Program-made: the position numbers and the translations under genes
Notes under the pieces: model-generated
Database searches by the model: none
Told to the model about the DNA's origin: nothing
What the model saw: the letters and a program-made list of their open reading frames with translations, nothing else
NCBI GenBank assembly: GCA_947685225.1
Contig: CANTUV010000053.1
Location: 2,775,501-2,839,500, forward strand
Source: Garcia nutans
Lineage: Eukaryota > Streptophyta > Magnoliopsida > Malpighiales > Euphorbiaceae
Direction: 5' to 3'
Length of the DNA: 64,000 bases
Part shown: positions 45,184 to 55,299 of the stretch, in pieces
Layout: every line of letters starts with the position of its first letter
Position numbering within the stretch: position 1 is the stretch's first letter

Positions 45184-48100
45184 TCAAGGCCGAAACAGCT
45201 GAGGATATTTCTTTCGCATGGTTTGCTCATTCTCCCAAGTTGCTTCTTCTTTTGCATGATTCTTCCAAAGAATTTTCACTAATGGCACTCTTTTGTTCCT
45301 CAATTCTTTCACTTCCCGTGCCAAGATAGCAACTGGTTCCTCTTCAAATGTCAAGTCTGGGCTCACTTCAATAGATTCAAATGGCAACACATGAGATGGA
45401 TCCGACCTGTACCTTCTCAACATAGAAACATGAAACACATTATGAATACGATCCAACTCAGGTGGCAAAGCAAGCCGATAAGCCACTGGCCCAACTCTTT
45501 CCAATACTTCATACGGTCCAATGAAACGAGGACTTAATTTCCCTTTTCGACCGAACCTCAAAATTTTCTTCCAAGGAGATACCTTCAAAAATACCTTATC
45601 CCCAACATCAAACTGAATGTCTCTCCTCTTCAGATCTGCATAGGACTTCTGTCGGTCTGAAGCTGCTTTTAACCTGCCCCGAATCAACTTCACTTTCTCT
45701 TCAGTTTCTTGAATCAAATCAGGCCCAATCAATTTATCATCACCAAGCTCACTCCAACACAGAGGTGTCCTACACCGTCTGCCATACAATGCCTCGAATG
45801 GGGCCATTCCGATGCTGGATTGGTGACTGTTGTTGTAAGCAAACTCCACAAGAGGTAAGAATCTATCCCAACTTCCAGAGAAATCGATGACACAGCTTCT
45901 CAACATATCCTCAATGATCTGTATCACCCTCTCAGACTGTCCATCCGTCTGTGGATGAAAAGCAGTACTGAAATGCAGTCGAGAACCCAAAGCACCATGC
46001 AAACTCTTCCAAAATCTCGAAGTAAACCTGGGATCTCGATCAGACACTAAAGAAGTTGGAACACCATGCAATTTCACAATCTCCTGGATGTACAGCTCAG
46101 CCAACCTCTCCAAAGAATAATCCATCCGAACTGGGAGGAAATGAGCTGTCTTAGTCAATCTATCCACAATCACCCATATGGCATCATGTTTCTTTTGTGT
46201 CAAAGGCAAACCAGACACAAAGTCCATGGTCACTCTATCCCACTTCCATTCTGGCACTGACAACGGTTGAAGTAACCCAGTGGGAACTTGATGCTCTGCT
46301 TTAACCTTCTGACAAGTGAGACATTTCGATACAAACTCAGCAATGTCTCTCTTCAACCCAATCCACCAATAATGCTGTCTCAAATCATGATACATCTTCG
46401 TATTACCCGGATGCATAGCAAATAAAGACTGATGAGCTTCCTCTAAAATGATCCTCTTCAAGTCAGCATTATCGGGTACACACAATCTATTCTTAAACCA
46501 TAGGCTCCCATCATCCTTCACAACAAAATCTCTAGTCTTTCCACTCTCACAATCTAAAACAATCTTCTGAATCTTCTTATCAGCTAACTGAGCCTCTTTG
46601 ATCTGATCCAACAAAACAGGCTTCAATTGTAACTGTGCCAATAATGCACCATCATCACAAGGTACAAAACTGGCACGCAATGCTCTCAACTCAACAAGCA
46701 ACGAGAGCGAGTAAACTGTTAAACCAGCTAAAGACTTCCGACTCAAGGCATCAGCAACCACATTTGCTTTACCTGGATGATAATCTATCAAACAGTCGTA
46801 GTCTTTAATCAATTCTAACCATCTCCTCTGCCGAAGGTTGAGCTCTTTCTGAACACCCAAATACTTCAAACTCTTGTGATCAGTGTAAATGAAACATTTC
46901 TCCCCAAACAGATAATGGCGCCAAATCTTTAATGCAAAAACAATGGCAGCCAACTCCAAATCATGGGTAGGATAGTTAAGCTCATGCGGTTTCAACTGTC
47001 GAGATGCATAAGCTATAACTTTCCCTTCCTGCATCAATACACACCCCAAACCTCTATGTGAAGCATCACTGTAGATCACATAGGGTTGGCCTTCTACAGG
47101 TAAAGTGAGAACAGGCGCTTGAGTCAACAAATCTCTCAACTGTTCAAAACTAGCCTGACACTGATCTGTCCACAAAAACCTCACTCCCTTACGAAGCAAT
47201 CTAGTGAGTGGAGTAGCTATCAAAGAAAATCCTTTCACAAACCGCCGGTAATAGCCTGCCAAACCCAGAAAACTTCTAACCTCTGTCACAGACTTGGGTG
47301 GACTCCAATTCAAAATGGCTTCAACTTTACTCGGATCAACTCTAATGCCTTCTGCTGAAACAATATGTCCGAGAAAAGCTACCTGATCCAACCAGAACTC
47401 ACACTTCGACAATTTGGCAAATAGTTGCTTCTCTCTCAAAATCTGCAACACAATCCGCAGATGCAAATCATGTTCCTCTTCATTCCTCGAATACACCAGA
47501 ATATCATCGATGAAGACCACTACAAACTGATCCAAATAGGGCCTAAACACCCTATTCATCAAATCCATAAAAGCTGCAGGTGCATTCGTCAGACCAAAAG
47601 GCATAACTAAAAATTCATAATGCCCATACCTGGTCCGAAATGCAGTCTTCGGAACATCTTCAGCTCTGACTCTCAGCTGATGGTACCCAGATCTCAAATC
47701 AATTTTAGAAAACACAGCTGCATCCTTCAATTGATCAAAGAGATCATCGATTCTAGGCAAAGGATATTTATTCTTAATTGTCACCTTGTTCAATTGCCTA
47801 TAGTCGATGCACAACCTCATAGTACCATCCTTCTTCTTAACAAAGAGCACAGGAGCTCCCCAAGGAGAAACACTGGGGCGAATGAATCCTTTATCCAACA
47901 GCTCCTGTAATTGTACTTTCAACTCCCTCAATTCTGCTGGTGCCATTCTGTAAGGAGTAATGGAGATAGGAGTGGTACCCGGCAACAATTCAATACCAAA
48001 CTCCACCTCTCTCTCAGGCGGCAATCCTGGCAACTCCTCAGGAAAAACATCAGGGAATTCTGCAACTGTGGCAATGCTATCAATAGGAAAACTTCTTACT

Positions 48101-49827
48101 CTAGTATCTATCACATGAGCAAGATAGGCTTCACACCCCTTCCTAATCAACCTCCGGGCTGCAACAGCTGAAACAAATAAGGAGGCTAACTGTTCCTGCT
48201 CATTAGATACTATCACCTCTCTCCCATCACCGGTTCTCAAAGAAACAATTTTCTTTTTACAATCCACCACAGCTCCATGTCGAGATAGCCAATCCATGCC
48301 TAAAATCACATCATATTCCTTAAATGGCATCTCAATCAAATCTCCAAGGAACTCCTCACCCTGCACCCTCACTGCACTATCCCGATGCACTTTACTCACA
48401 ATCACACTATGCCCTAACGGATTTGTCACCAAAACATCAAATCCTAGGGACTCAGCATGCACATCAAACACAGGCAATACAGATGCACTAATATAAGAAT
48501 GGGTGGAACCCGGATCAATCAAAGCAAGTACTGCAGTATCAAATAAAGAAAAAGTACCAGCTATGACCGCCGATGCATCCGGCTGTCTCTGCATAACATA
48601 CATCCTCTGGGAAGAACCAACCTCCTCCGGTCTAGTTTCCCTGGATGTAGCACCACCTCTAGAACTGAACCCTGCTCTACCACCTCGGCTGGCACCTCTG
48701 CCTCCTCTACCTCCCCTCACACTGGCTCGAGAAGTGGCAGAATCAACTGGCATAAACTCCTGTCTCTCCGGACAGTCTCTCACAAAGTGATCCGGTGACC
48801 CACACCTGAAACAAACCCCTGCAACACCAGCCTTCCAACAAGGACCACCATGTGGCCTCCCACAATGGATGCAGATAGGTAAGGTGGATCTCTGAACCAT
48901 AGGGGTTGGAGCACTTGCCACTGAAGCTGCAGGTCTATATCTTTGCCTTTGGAACTGCACTGATCTACCTGCTGGTCTCTGGCTCCTACTACTCCGAGGA
49001 ACAAAGCTTCCTCTACCCCTCTTTGCTGAAGAAGACCCTGCCTCAAACTGAGGCCTTCTCACTCTGACCTCTTCCTCTGATGCAGCTGCAATCACTTGAG
49101 CCCTTTCTACATCTCGAGCTGCTGCCACTAGCTGGGAGAAATCGTGATATCTAGACCCGGCCACTAAGCACATGATAGAGGGTCTCAATCCCTCCTGAAA
49201 CCTCCGGCATCTATCTATCTCATCAGCAATAATGCCACCAGCATAATGACTCAATCTAATAAACTCAACCTCATATTCAGTTACAGTCTTGCTATCTTGC
49301 TTCAAGCTCAAGAACTCCATCTTCTTCATATCCTTATACTCCCTTGGAGTATACTTCAACTCAAATTCTCTCAAGAAATCAGTGTAAGACAGTGTTGGAG
49401 GATCATCCATAGAATGGGGCACCGTCTTCCACCAATCGTAGGCATCCTTCTGAAGCAAAGATCTTGCATAGTCAAACTTTTCCTCTGAGGTGGCTTGCAA
49501 CTGAACAAATACTCTCTGAACTCTGTCAAGCCACTGTTCTGCCACAGCTGGATCAACTGTGCCTAAGAAATCCTCCGCTCCATATTTCCTCAGTTTATCA
49601 TAATGCCTTACTGGTACTGAAGGCTGAGGGGGTGGTGGCTGTGGTTGCACAGGTGCTTGTCTCATAGCTTCCATCATATTCCTAAACCAGGCTGGCGGAA
49701 CCTCATCACCTACTGGTCTACCCGACCCAGAAACAGGTGCCTCGCCAGCACTATCAACCCTAGCTCCATCCTCAGGAGCAACACTCTCCTCACTAACCTC
49801 AACCGATTGTCTCAAATGAGGATCCAT
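45184..49827 (-). CDS. gag-pol: Element F: gag-pol polyprotein, full length, chromovirus
   Basis: One ORF of about 1547 codons. The first ATG is at 49827 (MDPHLRQS); the two codons before it are GTG and TTG. Order by approximate residue: gag core 80-240; an extra cysteine cluster CX2CX3HX3C at 319-330 and a zinc knuckle CFRCGSPDHFVRDC at 339-352, common together in this gag type; an Arg/Gly-rich linker; protease DPGSTHSYI near 438; RT with VFIDDILVYS (catalytic DD at 774-775); RNase H with YSDASHRGLG and TDHKSL; integrase zinc motif with CLTC near 1169-1172 and catalytic D1202, D1263, E1299 (35 residues between the last two); C-terminal chromodomain-like LVKILWKNHAKEEATWE to YPQLF. All catalytic residues are present and no stop or frameshift was seen. 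The protein builds the particle, copies the RNA and integrates the cDNA; chromodomains of this group bind modified histones. Confidence 0.97.
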   Translation of the reverse strand: MDPHLRQSVEVSEESVAPEDGARVDSAGEAPVSGSGRPVGDEVPPAWFRNMMEAMRQAPVQPQPPPPQPSVPVRHYDKLRKYGAEDFLGTVDPAVAEQWLDRVQRVFVQLQATSEEKFDYARSLLQKDAYDWWKTVPHSMDDPPTLSYTDFLREFELKYTPREYKDMKKMEFLSLKQDSKTVTEYEVEFIRLSHYAGGIIADEIDRCRRFQEGLRPSIMCLVAGSRYHDFSQLVAAARDVERAQVIAAASEEEVRVRRPQFEAGSSSAKRGRGSFVPRSSRSQRPAGRSVQFQRQRYRPAASVASAPTPMVQRSTLPICIHCGRPHGGPCWKAGVAGVCFRCGSPDHFVRDCPERQEFMPVDSATSRASVRGGRGGRGASRGGRAGFSSRGGATSRETRPEEVGSSQRMYVMQRQPDASAVIAGTFSLFDTAVLALIDPGSTHSYISASVLPVFDVHAESLGFDVLVTNPLGHSVIVSKVHRDSAVRVQGEEFLGDLIEMPFKEYDVILGMDWLSRHGAVVDCKKKIVSLRTGDGREVIVSNEQEQLASLFVSAVAARRLIRKGCEAYLAHVIDTRVRSFPIDSIATVAEFPDVFPEELPGLPPEREVEFGIELLPGTTPISITPYRMAPAELRELKVQLQELLDKGFIRPSVSPWGAPVLFVKKKDGTMRLCIDYRQLNKVTIKNKYPLPRIDDLFDQLKDAAVFSKIDLRSGYHQLRVRAEDVPKTAFRTRYGHYEFLVMPFGLTNAPAAFMDLMNRVFRPYLDQFVVVFIDDILVYSRNEEEHDLHLRIVLQILREKQLFAKLSKCEFWLDQVAFLGHIVSAEGIRVDPSKVEAILNWSPPKSVTEVRSFLGLAGYYRRFVKGFSLIATPLTRLLRKGVRFLWTDQCQASFEQLRDLLTQAPVLTLPVEGQPYVIYSDASHRGLGCVLMQEGKVIAYASRQLKPHELNYPTHDLELAAIVFALKIWRHYLFGEKCFIYTDHKSLKYLGVQKELNLRQRRWLELIKDYDCLIDYHPGKANVVADALSRKSLAGLTVYSLSLLVELRALRASFVPCDDGALLAQLQLKPVLLDQIKEAQLADKKIQKIVLDCESGKTRDFVVKDDGSLWFKNRLCVPDNADLKRIILEEAHQSLFAMHPGNTKMYHDLRQHYWWIGLKRDIAEFVSKCLTCQKVKAEHQVPTGLLQPLSVPEWKWDRVTMDFVSGLPLTQKKHDAIWVIVDRLTKTAHFLPVRMDYSLERLAELYIQEIVKLHGVPTSLVSDRDPRFTSRFWKSLHGALGSRLHFSTAFHPQTDGQSERVIQIIEDMLRSCVIDFSGSWDRFLPLVEFAYNNSHQSSIGMAPFEALYGRRCRTPLCWSELGDDKLIGPDLIQETEEKVKLIRGRLKAASDRQKSYADLKRRDIQFDVGDKVFLKVSPWKKILRFGRKGKLSPRFIGPYEVLERVGPVAYRLALPPELDRIHNVFHVSMLRRYRSDPSHVLPFESIEVSPDLTFEEEPVAILAREVKELRNKRVPLVKILWKNHAKEEATWENEQTMRKKYPQLFRP

Positions 49828-49880
49828 CAACACCTACACTGCAAACACAAAAAAGGACACACCTTATTAAAGATCAGAGG
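49828..49880 (-). promoter_or_regulatory. Element F: candidate branch point and 3' splice site
   Basis: In sense orientation CTGAT is followed by CCTTTTTTGTGTTTGCAG, with AG at 49839-49840, 11 bases before the gag ATG. With the donor at 51885-51891 in the 5' LTR it would remove 2052 bases including the primer site. Confidence 0.5.
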
Positions 49881-49971
49881 TTGCCAATCCCAAACATATG
49901 TGTTATTTAAAACCACTTTTTAAGTAAAAATATTCTTTTTATTACATTTTACCTAGGTTGAGAATCTCAAA

Positions 49972-49988
49972 CCTAGGCTCTGATACCA
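49972..49988 (-). other. Element F: primer binding site (iMet)
   Basis: The minus strand reads TGGTATCAGAGCCTAGG, seven bases from the LTR start at 49996. Confidence 0.93.
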
Positions 49989-49995
49989 AAACAAT

Positions 49996-52380
49996 TGTAA
50001 CACCCCCACATCCAATGCACACACACTACAACTACAACCATGTAGCATAAGTGCACCAAACATAGGGATGCTACGGTTTTCTTCAACATTCAAAACATTT
50101 AAATAGATACAATACTATTATCATTATATAATATAGAAAAGTAGATCATTTACTTTTAAAATAAAACACATTAGATATATATATACATACATATAGTTAT
50201 TTCACAGCGGAAGTCATAAAATTTTTTTACATATTTGAAAACACTTAATTCCATATTTACAAATATACAAATATGTACATTTAATCAATACTTTACAAAA
50301 TATAAAAAGAGTTATACATGATTGGCAAATCCCCTTTGATCTTTAAGTCTCCAAAATCAACTCTTCAATGTCTACCCTCACTCGGTCTCGAAGAGCTCTC
50401 GGGTTCGATTCTAACAGTTCTATCACCTGCGCGATTAAACACTATCGCGCTAAGCCAAGGGCTTAGTAAGATAATCATGCTAATGATATGACTTCGTGCA
50501 ATGCAATGTCATTTCTCAAACCATAATATATATGTAACATCATATATGTAAAATTAACAATATACTTTCACATTACATATCACATTTTATTATCTTTTCA
50601 TATACCTCATTAGTATTCATTTAATCATCAATACAAAGCAAAACAAACATCATTCATGACTCACATTAACCATAGACAAGCATGGGCCCAAGACACACTA
50701 ATATGCCATTCAATTTTTAGAGTTAATGTTTTGGTTCTATCATCACATTTATCAATATCAATATCATAGACCCAACTAGGCTTCAAGGATTAAGTTCAAC
50801 CAAGCTTCAAGGGGAGCAAAGCATGCTAAGCTTCTACCCAACTTGGCTTCAAGAACTAACCCAACCTAGCTTCAAGGGTGGTAACATCTCAATTAGGCTT
50901 CAAGGATTCAATCCAACCTAACTTCAAGAGATTGTTACTATCATTAGGCATGCCACCAATAACATACTCTGAAAATGGAATAACACATTAGCCACACAAT
51001 TCATTTACATATCAATTATCATTTCCATTCTCAATTCTCATCCATGATCACATTATATCTCATATAGCATCATTCATCATAGCCAAACACAATGGCATTG
51101 TCTCATATCATATCTTATTTGAATTATCATTTCATCTTTGATACAACATTTCAAGGTACATTACTCATAAAATACAATACCTTTCACAATGCATAACATA
51201 ACCTTATTTAAATCTCAACAATGCAATTAGGGCAAAGAACAACTTATATGATTCATAGCTTTAGGATCTTCCATATGCATTTGATTAGTTCATTCATTGA
51301 TTCAAGTGTGTTTAAAGTGTTTTAGGGTTAGGTTTAAGAACCAACCCACCTTTGAAGAACCAAAACAATGCAAAAAGAACAAAGAAACAAAACCCTAACA
51401 AACTCATTTGATGGACACGGGCAGCACACATGAGGGACACGGCCAAGCTTGTGGCCGTGTCTCTCAATTCAACTTTGGCAGTAGCAAACACGGCTTAGGG
51501 ACACGGCCATGTCTCTTCAACCAAAACTCACAGTAGCTCACACGGCTTGGGAACACGGCTGTGTCACCCAAAAATTAATCCAACACGTCCAAAATCATAT
51601 GACTTGGCCGTGTCTCACATGGCCTTTGGCCGTGTCTCCCAAAACCAAAACCCTAATTGTAACCAACTCTCTTCCAAATGCATTAAAACTCAATATACAT
51701 CATACCACTATCAATCTTCACTTATTTTTCCATAATCACAACCAAACCAACACAACCTCCAATTTTTAACTTACAATCAACTCTAACACTTATAAACACA
51801 CATCAACACACTAAATCATCATCTCAACAATTCTCAATACACCTTAACCACAATTTCCAAATTAATAAAAGAAAACAAGAAATTACTTACCTAAAGTGAA
51901 GAAATTCCACAAATCTTCAACTTGATTCTTCAATTCTCCCTTCAATCTTGATCTTACTATCAAGAACACTTCTCCTTCCCTTTTGCTAATGGAGAGCCGG
52001 CCACTACCATCAAGAGGAAGAGAAAATGATCAAGAATCACAAAGTCAATCTTCCTTTTAATCTCCACCACAAAATTTCCAAAAGTAAATTACCTCAAGGC
52101 CCTTAACCATATAACTAACCTTTTGTCTTATATGAGCCCATATATGAACTTTCACACTCAACAAGAAAATATCTTCTTCCACTAACCAACACTTTGACTC
52201 TCCCTTTGACCATTTTATATGTTATATATATCACAATATACACAACATATAAACTTGTCTCTAAACCCTAAATTCTTTCCCAAAACACTTATACTTTTCT
52301 TTCTCAATTTAAACCAACAATCCAATAACAACAACAACAACAACATGCAAAACTTCTAGGGCATAAATGAGGATATTACA
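49996..52380 (-). repeat. Element F: 5' LTR (right copy)
   Basis: Near-identical to 42754-45137 with an offset of 7242; one difference is a small insertion near 52115. It carries the functional donor candidate ACTTAC (minus strand GTAAGT) at 51885-51890. Confidence 0.95.
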
Positions 52381-52385
52381 GAGAA

Positions 52386-53275
52386 AACCGAAACTTCTGA
52401 TGTTGAAAAAATGATTGCGGACTTAGAAAAGAAATTTGAGAAGAAACTGAAGACCGAAGAAATGTCCAAAGTTGACAAATTATTTGAGCTAGATGAAGAA
52501 GTTTCGTACAAGTTCAAGATGCCATCTTTTATGAAGTTTGATGGAACCAGAAATCCTCACCTCCATGTGAAGCAGTATATCACTGCTATACAGTCTGTCT
52601 GAGCTACTAAGGCTCAAACTCTAAGGTACTTTATGCTCTCATTGGATCCTGTTATCCAAAATTGGTTCAATACCTTAGATGATGGAACACAAAAGAGCTG
52701 GGATTTGCTATACAAGGCCTTCAGCCAACAATATGGTTACAATGTTGAAATGGAAGTTACCTTAATGGAAGTGGAGTCCATTAGACAAAGGCCAAATGAG
52801 AATTTTGTGGACTATGTGAAAAGATGGAGAAACAAGGCCACTTTGCTCAAGAAGAGGTCCGATGAATCCGATCAAATAAGGATGATTGTGAGAGGGGTGT
52901 TACCTAGTCTTCGTGAAAGGATTTCTCATACACTCATCCGTGATTTCAAAAATCTTCTCCAAGCTGGTTTGCAAATTGAAGAATGGGAAAGAGAGAAGAA
53001 CCGTTTTTCAATAAGAAGGAACGGGAAAGGAAACTACCAATCTGGTAGCCAAAGCATGCAAAAGACAGTCGGTGTCAATGCTACTAACCAAGGAACAAGG
53101 AGGCAGTTTTCAGAATTGGGGAAACCGATGTCTTGGGTTCTCAATAAGCTTCAAAGAAAGGGATTGTTACAACCTTTAAATCCTCGTCCTTTGCCTAACC
53201 CTCTCCCACCTAATTTTGACACTAAAGCATTTTTTTTCAGTTTCATCAAATGCAAGGGCATGACACGATAGATGT
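52386..53275 (+). pseudogene. gag: Element J: gag, second part
   Basis: It continues the gag of 42455-42753 after F. Visible are EKMIADLEKKFEKKLKTEEMSKVDKLFELDEE, the core YKFKMPSFMKFDGTRNPHLHVKQY, a stop at 52600-52602 (TGA), then an open 212-codon stretch with NWFNTLDDGTQKSWDLLYKAFSQQYGYNVE, ESIRQRPNENF and LLQAGLQIEEWEREKNRF, ending in a frameshift and stop around 53262-53271. The parallel copy in C has the same order but more damage. Confidence 0.8.
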
Positions 53276-54252
53276 GTGAGGGTGAGACATGAGATCCAAA
53301 ATTTAATTGATAGTGGGAAGCTGCCCGAGCCTAGCAAGCCAAACACCAAAGAAAATCCATTACCAAGGTTCAATAGAGTACCACCACCGGCAACCTTCAT
53401 GATTGGAGGAGGTTTGCATGAAATTTTTGTCATGTCTTCTTTTCAAGATGTGGATGGAGAAGCAACTAGAGAAGAAGAGGTATTTGGCAAAATTAAACAA
53501 GCTATGGTGGGTAAAGAAGTAGCAATTTGTGTTGTTAATGGGTTTTGGGATTCAAGCGATAGTGAGGATGATCTTGTATCCAAGAAGGAGGAATGGACCT
53601 TGTTCGAGCCAGAAGAAGATGAAGTAATGAACACTAGATCTGATAAGCCTTATGAAAGGCCACCGCCTAAGGAGGTAGAAATTAATAAGGGAAATGAAGT
53701 TGAAGTAGGGAATAAAGAAGAGGAAGATGATACTATGCTCAAGCAATTGAAAAGAACCCAAGCAAGTGTTAGTATTTGGGACTTACTGGCTACTTCTAAA
53801 AAGCACCGAGAAACTATGGCCAAGGCCTTAGCTAGCATGCCAATTTCTACCCCCACAACACTGGAGGAGCTGATCAACTTCATAAAAATTGGAGGGGTAA
53901 TGAAATGTGAAGATATTCAAGAGAAGAGCGAAGTTAATATAGGAGCGGTTTCTTTCTCAGATGCAGATTTGCCAGAAGAGGGGAGAGATCACATCCGCCC
54001 TCTCTTTATCAAAATAGAAATCAAAGGGAAAAGGACTCCATGTGTAATGGTCGATGATGGGTCCGCCATAAATGTTTGTCCACTTAATATATTGCCAAAG
54101 CTATCCATGTCAACAAGGGATCTAAACCCAACCGAGGTGACCATTCGGGCTTATGACAACACTAAGAGACATGCCGAAGGAACTTTCAAAGCTGCTGTCA
54201 AGGTTGGTCCAATTGAATCTATTGTTGAATTTGTTGCTTTGGACATACCTGT
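53276..54252 (+). CDS. pro: Element J: Tat/Ogre gag C-terminus and protease, cut by H
   Basis: Open frame of about 325 codons before the H insertion; the last residues of the ORF belong to H's LTR. It starts after the frameshift of gag (RHEIQNLIDSGKLPEP), passes an acidic, Glu-rich linker (about 53560-53760), then TSKKHRETMAKALASMPISTPTTLEELINF and the protease with CVMVDDGSAINVCPLNILPKL at about 54040-54100 (active site D-D-G-S-A). ATG 53276 need not be a real start, because this is the downstream part of a gag-pro ORF. RT is missing because H interrupts the element at 54252 after CCTGT and the far side is not in the window. Confidence 0.75.
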
Positions 54253-54769
54253 TGTAACACCCCTTCCCGACCTACGTGTGCAAGCAGAGTAGAGGCGCCA
54301 CACTAACCTAATGTTGCTACCACTTTTACTTAGTCAAATTTTAGTTCCGATTTTTACAGAAATTTTGCCATAGTTTCGCCTAAAAATTTAATCCCAAGTG
54401 TCGACAAAACTGGTTTTTTCTGATTTTTGAAAACATTTTTACACAAACCAATGCAAACAAAATCATTCTCAGTACACTTCCAATAAATCCCCCTTATAAC
54501 CTCAACTACAACCTGCAAAAAGGATTTACACTTCTAATACAAAATAAAGTAAAGGTTTAATATGAAATACAGTAGATAAAATATTTGTTCACTATGCAAT
54601 GGAAAGTAACAATATTTACAAATTCATATACATCAAAACTCAAGTTTTACAACACATAAAATTTATACATGTTTGGCAGTCAGTCTTCGATCTTAAAGCC
54701 CACTATTCACTCTTCAAAATCTAGGCTCGACTCGGCCTAGAGGAACTCTCTGGTTCTTCCCTGTCACCT

Positions 54770-54807
54770 GCGCGAAGAATCACATTCGCGCTAAGCCAAC
54801 GGCTTAG
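54770..54807 (-). repeat. Element H: paired hairpins in LTR
   Basis: GCGCGAA (54770-54776) pairs with TTCGCGC (54785-54791), loop of 8; CTAAGCC (54791-54797) pairs with GGCTTAG (54801-54807), loop AAC. Both stems are perfect. Confidence 0.85.
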
Positions 54808-54980
54808 TGGTACAAACTACAGTGCTATGATGCTTTAATGCCATGCTAATGTCACACAATCAAGATTCAAGATCAATTCAAGAGAATATTATATTTTGCA
54901 ATTTTACATTATTTAATAATTAATCAAAACATTCATGATTCACATTGAAAACAAAGACAAGCATGGGCCCAAAAGACACT

Positions 54981-55299
54981 AATATGTTATTCAAAGTTCA
55001 GAGTTACTGCTTTGGTCCATAATCATAATCATCAAGCCCGTAGGCGATATACACACATATATATATCTATCCATGGATAGGGTAACAGACCCAGTCTCTT
55101 GGACCTCTACTTGGCTAGACTCAAGGAGATCCTCAACCCGACAAGACTGTTACCAAAACAAGTGTAACAGACCCAGTCTCTTGGACCTCAACCCGACTAA
55201 TCTCGAGGAGACCCTCAACCCGGCAAGACTGTTACTATTATTCATATATTTCATAGGCATGCCGCCAAACCCAGAACTCTGAAATCTGAATAACATATT
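54981..55299 (-). repeat. Element H: stem-closed tandem hairpin array
   Basis: Arms 54981-55005 and 55275-55299 pair at 23 of 25 positions. Inside are two units beginning GTAACAGACCCAGTCTC and ending AAGACTGTTAC (about 55082-55154 and 55162-55235), related to those of G. Confidence 0.85.

Larger units (their letters stand above)
42754..52380 (-). mobile_element. Element F: complete Tekay-type chromovirus with intact ORF
   Basis: 9.6-kb element in minus orientation. LTRs at 42754-45137 and 49996-52380, a perfect GAGAA target duplication (42749-42753, 52381-52385), an iMet primer site, a polypurine tract and one uninterrupted gag-pol ORF ending in a chromodomain-like segment. I count about seven differences between the two 2.4-kb LTRs, so it is young. 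It has everything known to be needed for movement. It is inserted in the gag of Tat/Ogre element J. Confidence 0.95.

Noticed and set aside
46066..49923. Plus-strand ORFs of 60-96 codons under the F polyprotein
   Set aside because: Shadows of the 1547-codon minus-strand gene.
12873..54252. C and J as two halves of a single Tat/Ogre element split by insertions
   Set aside because: Both contain the same leader and gag region, so they are two copies.
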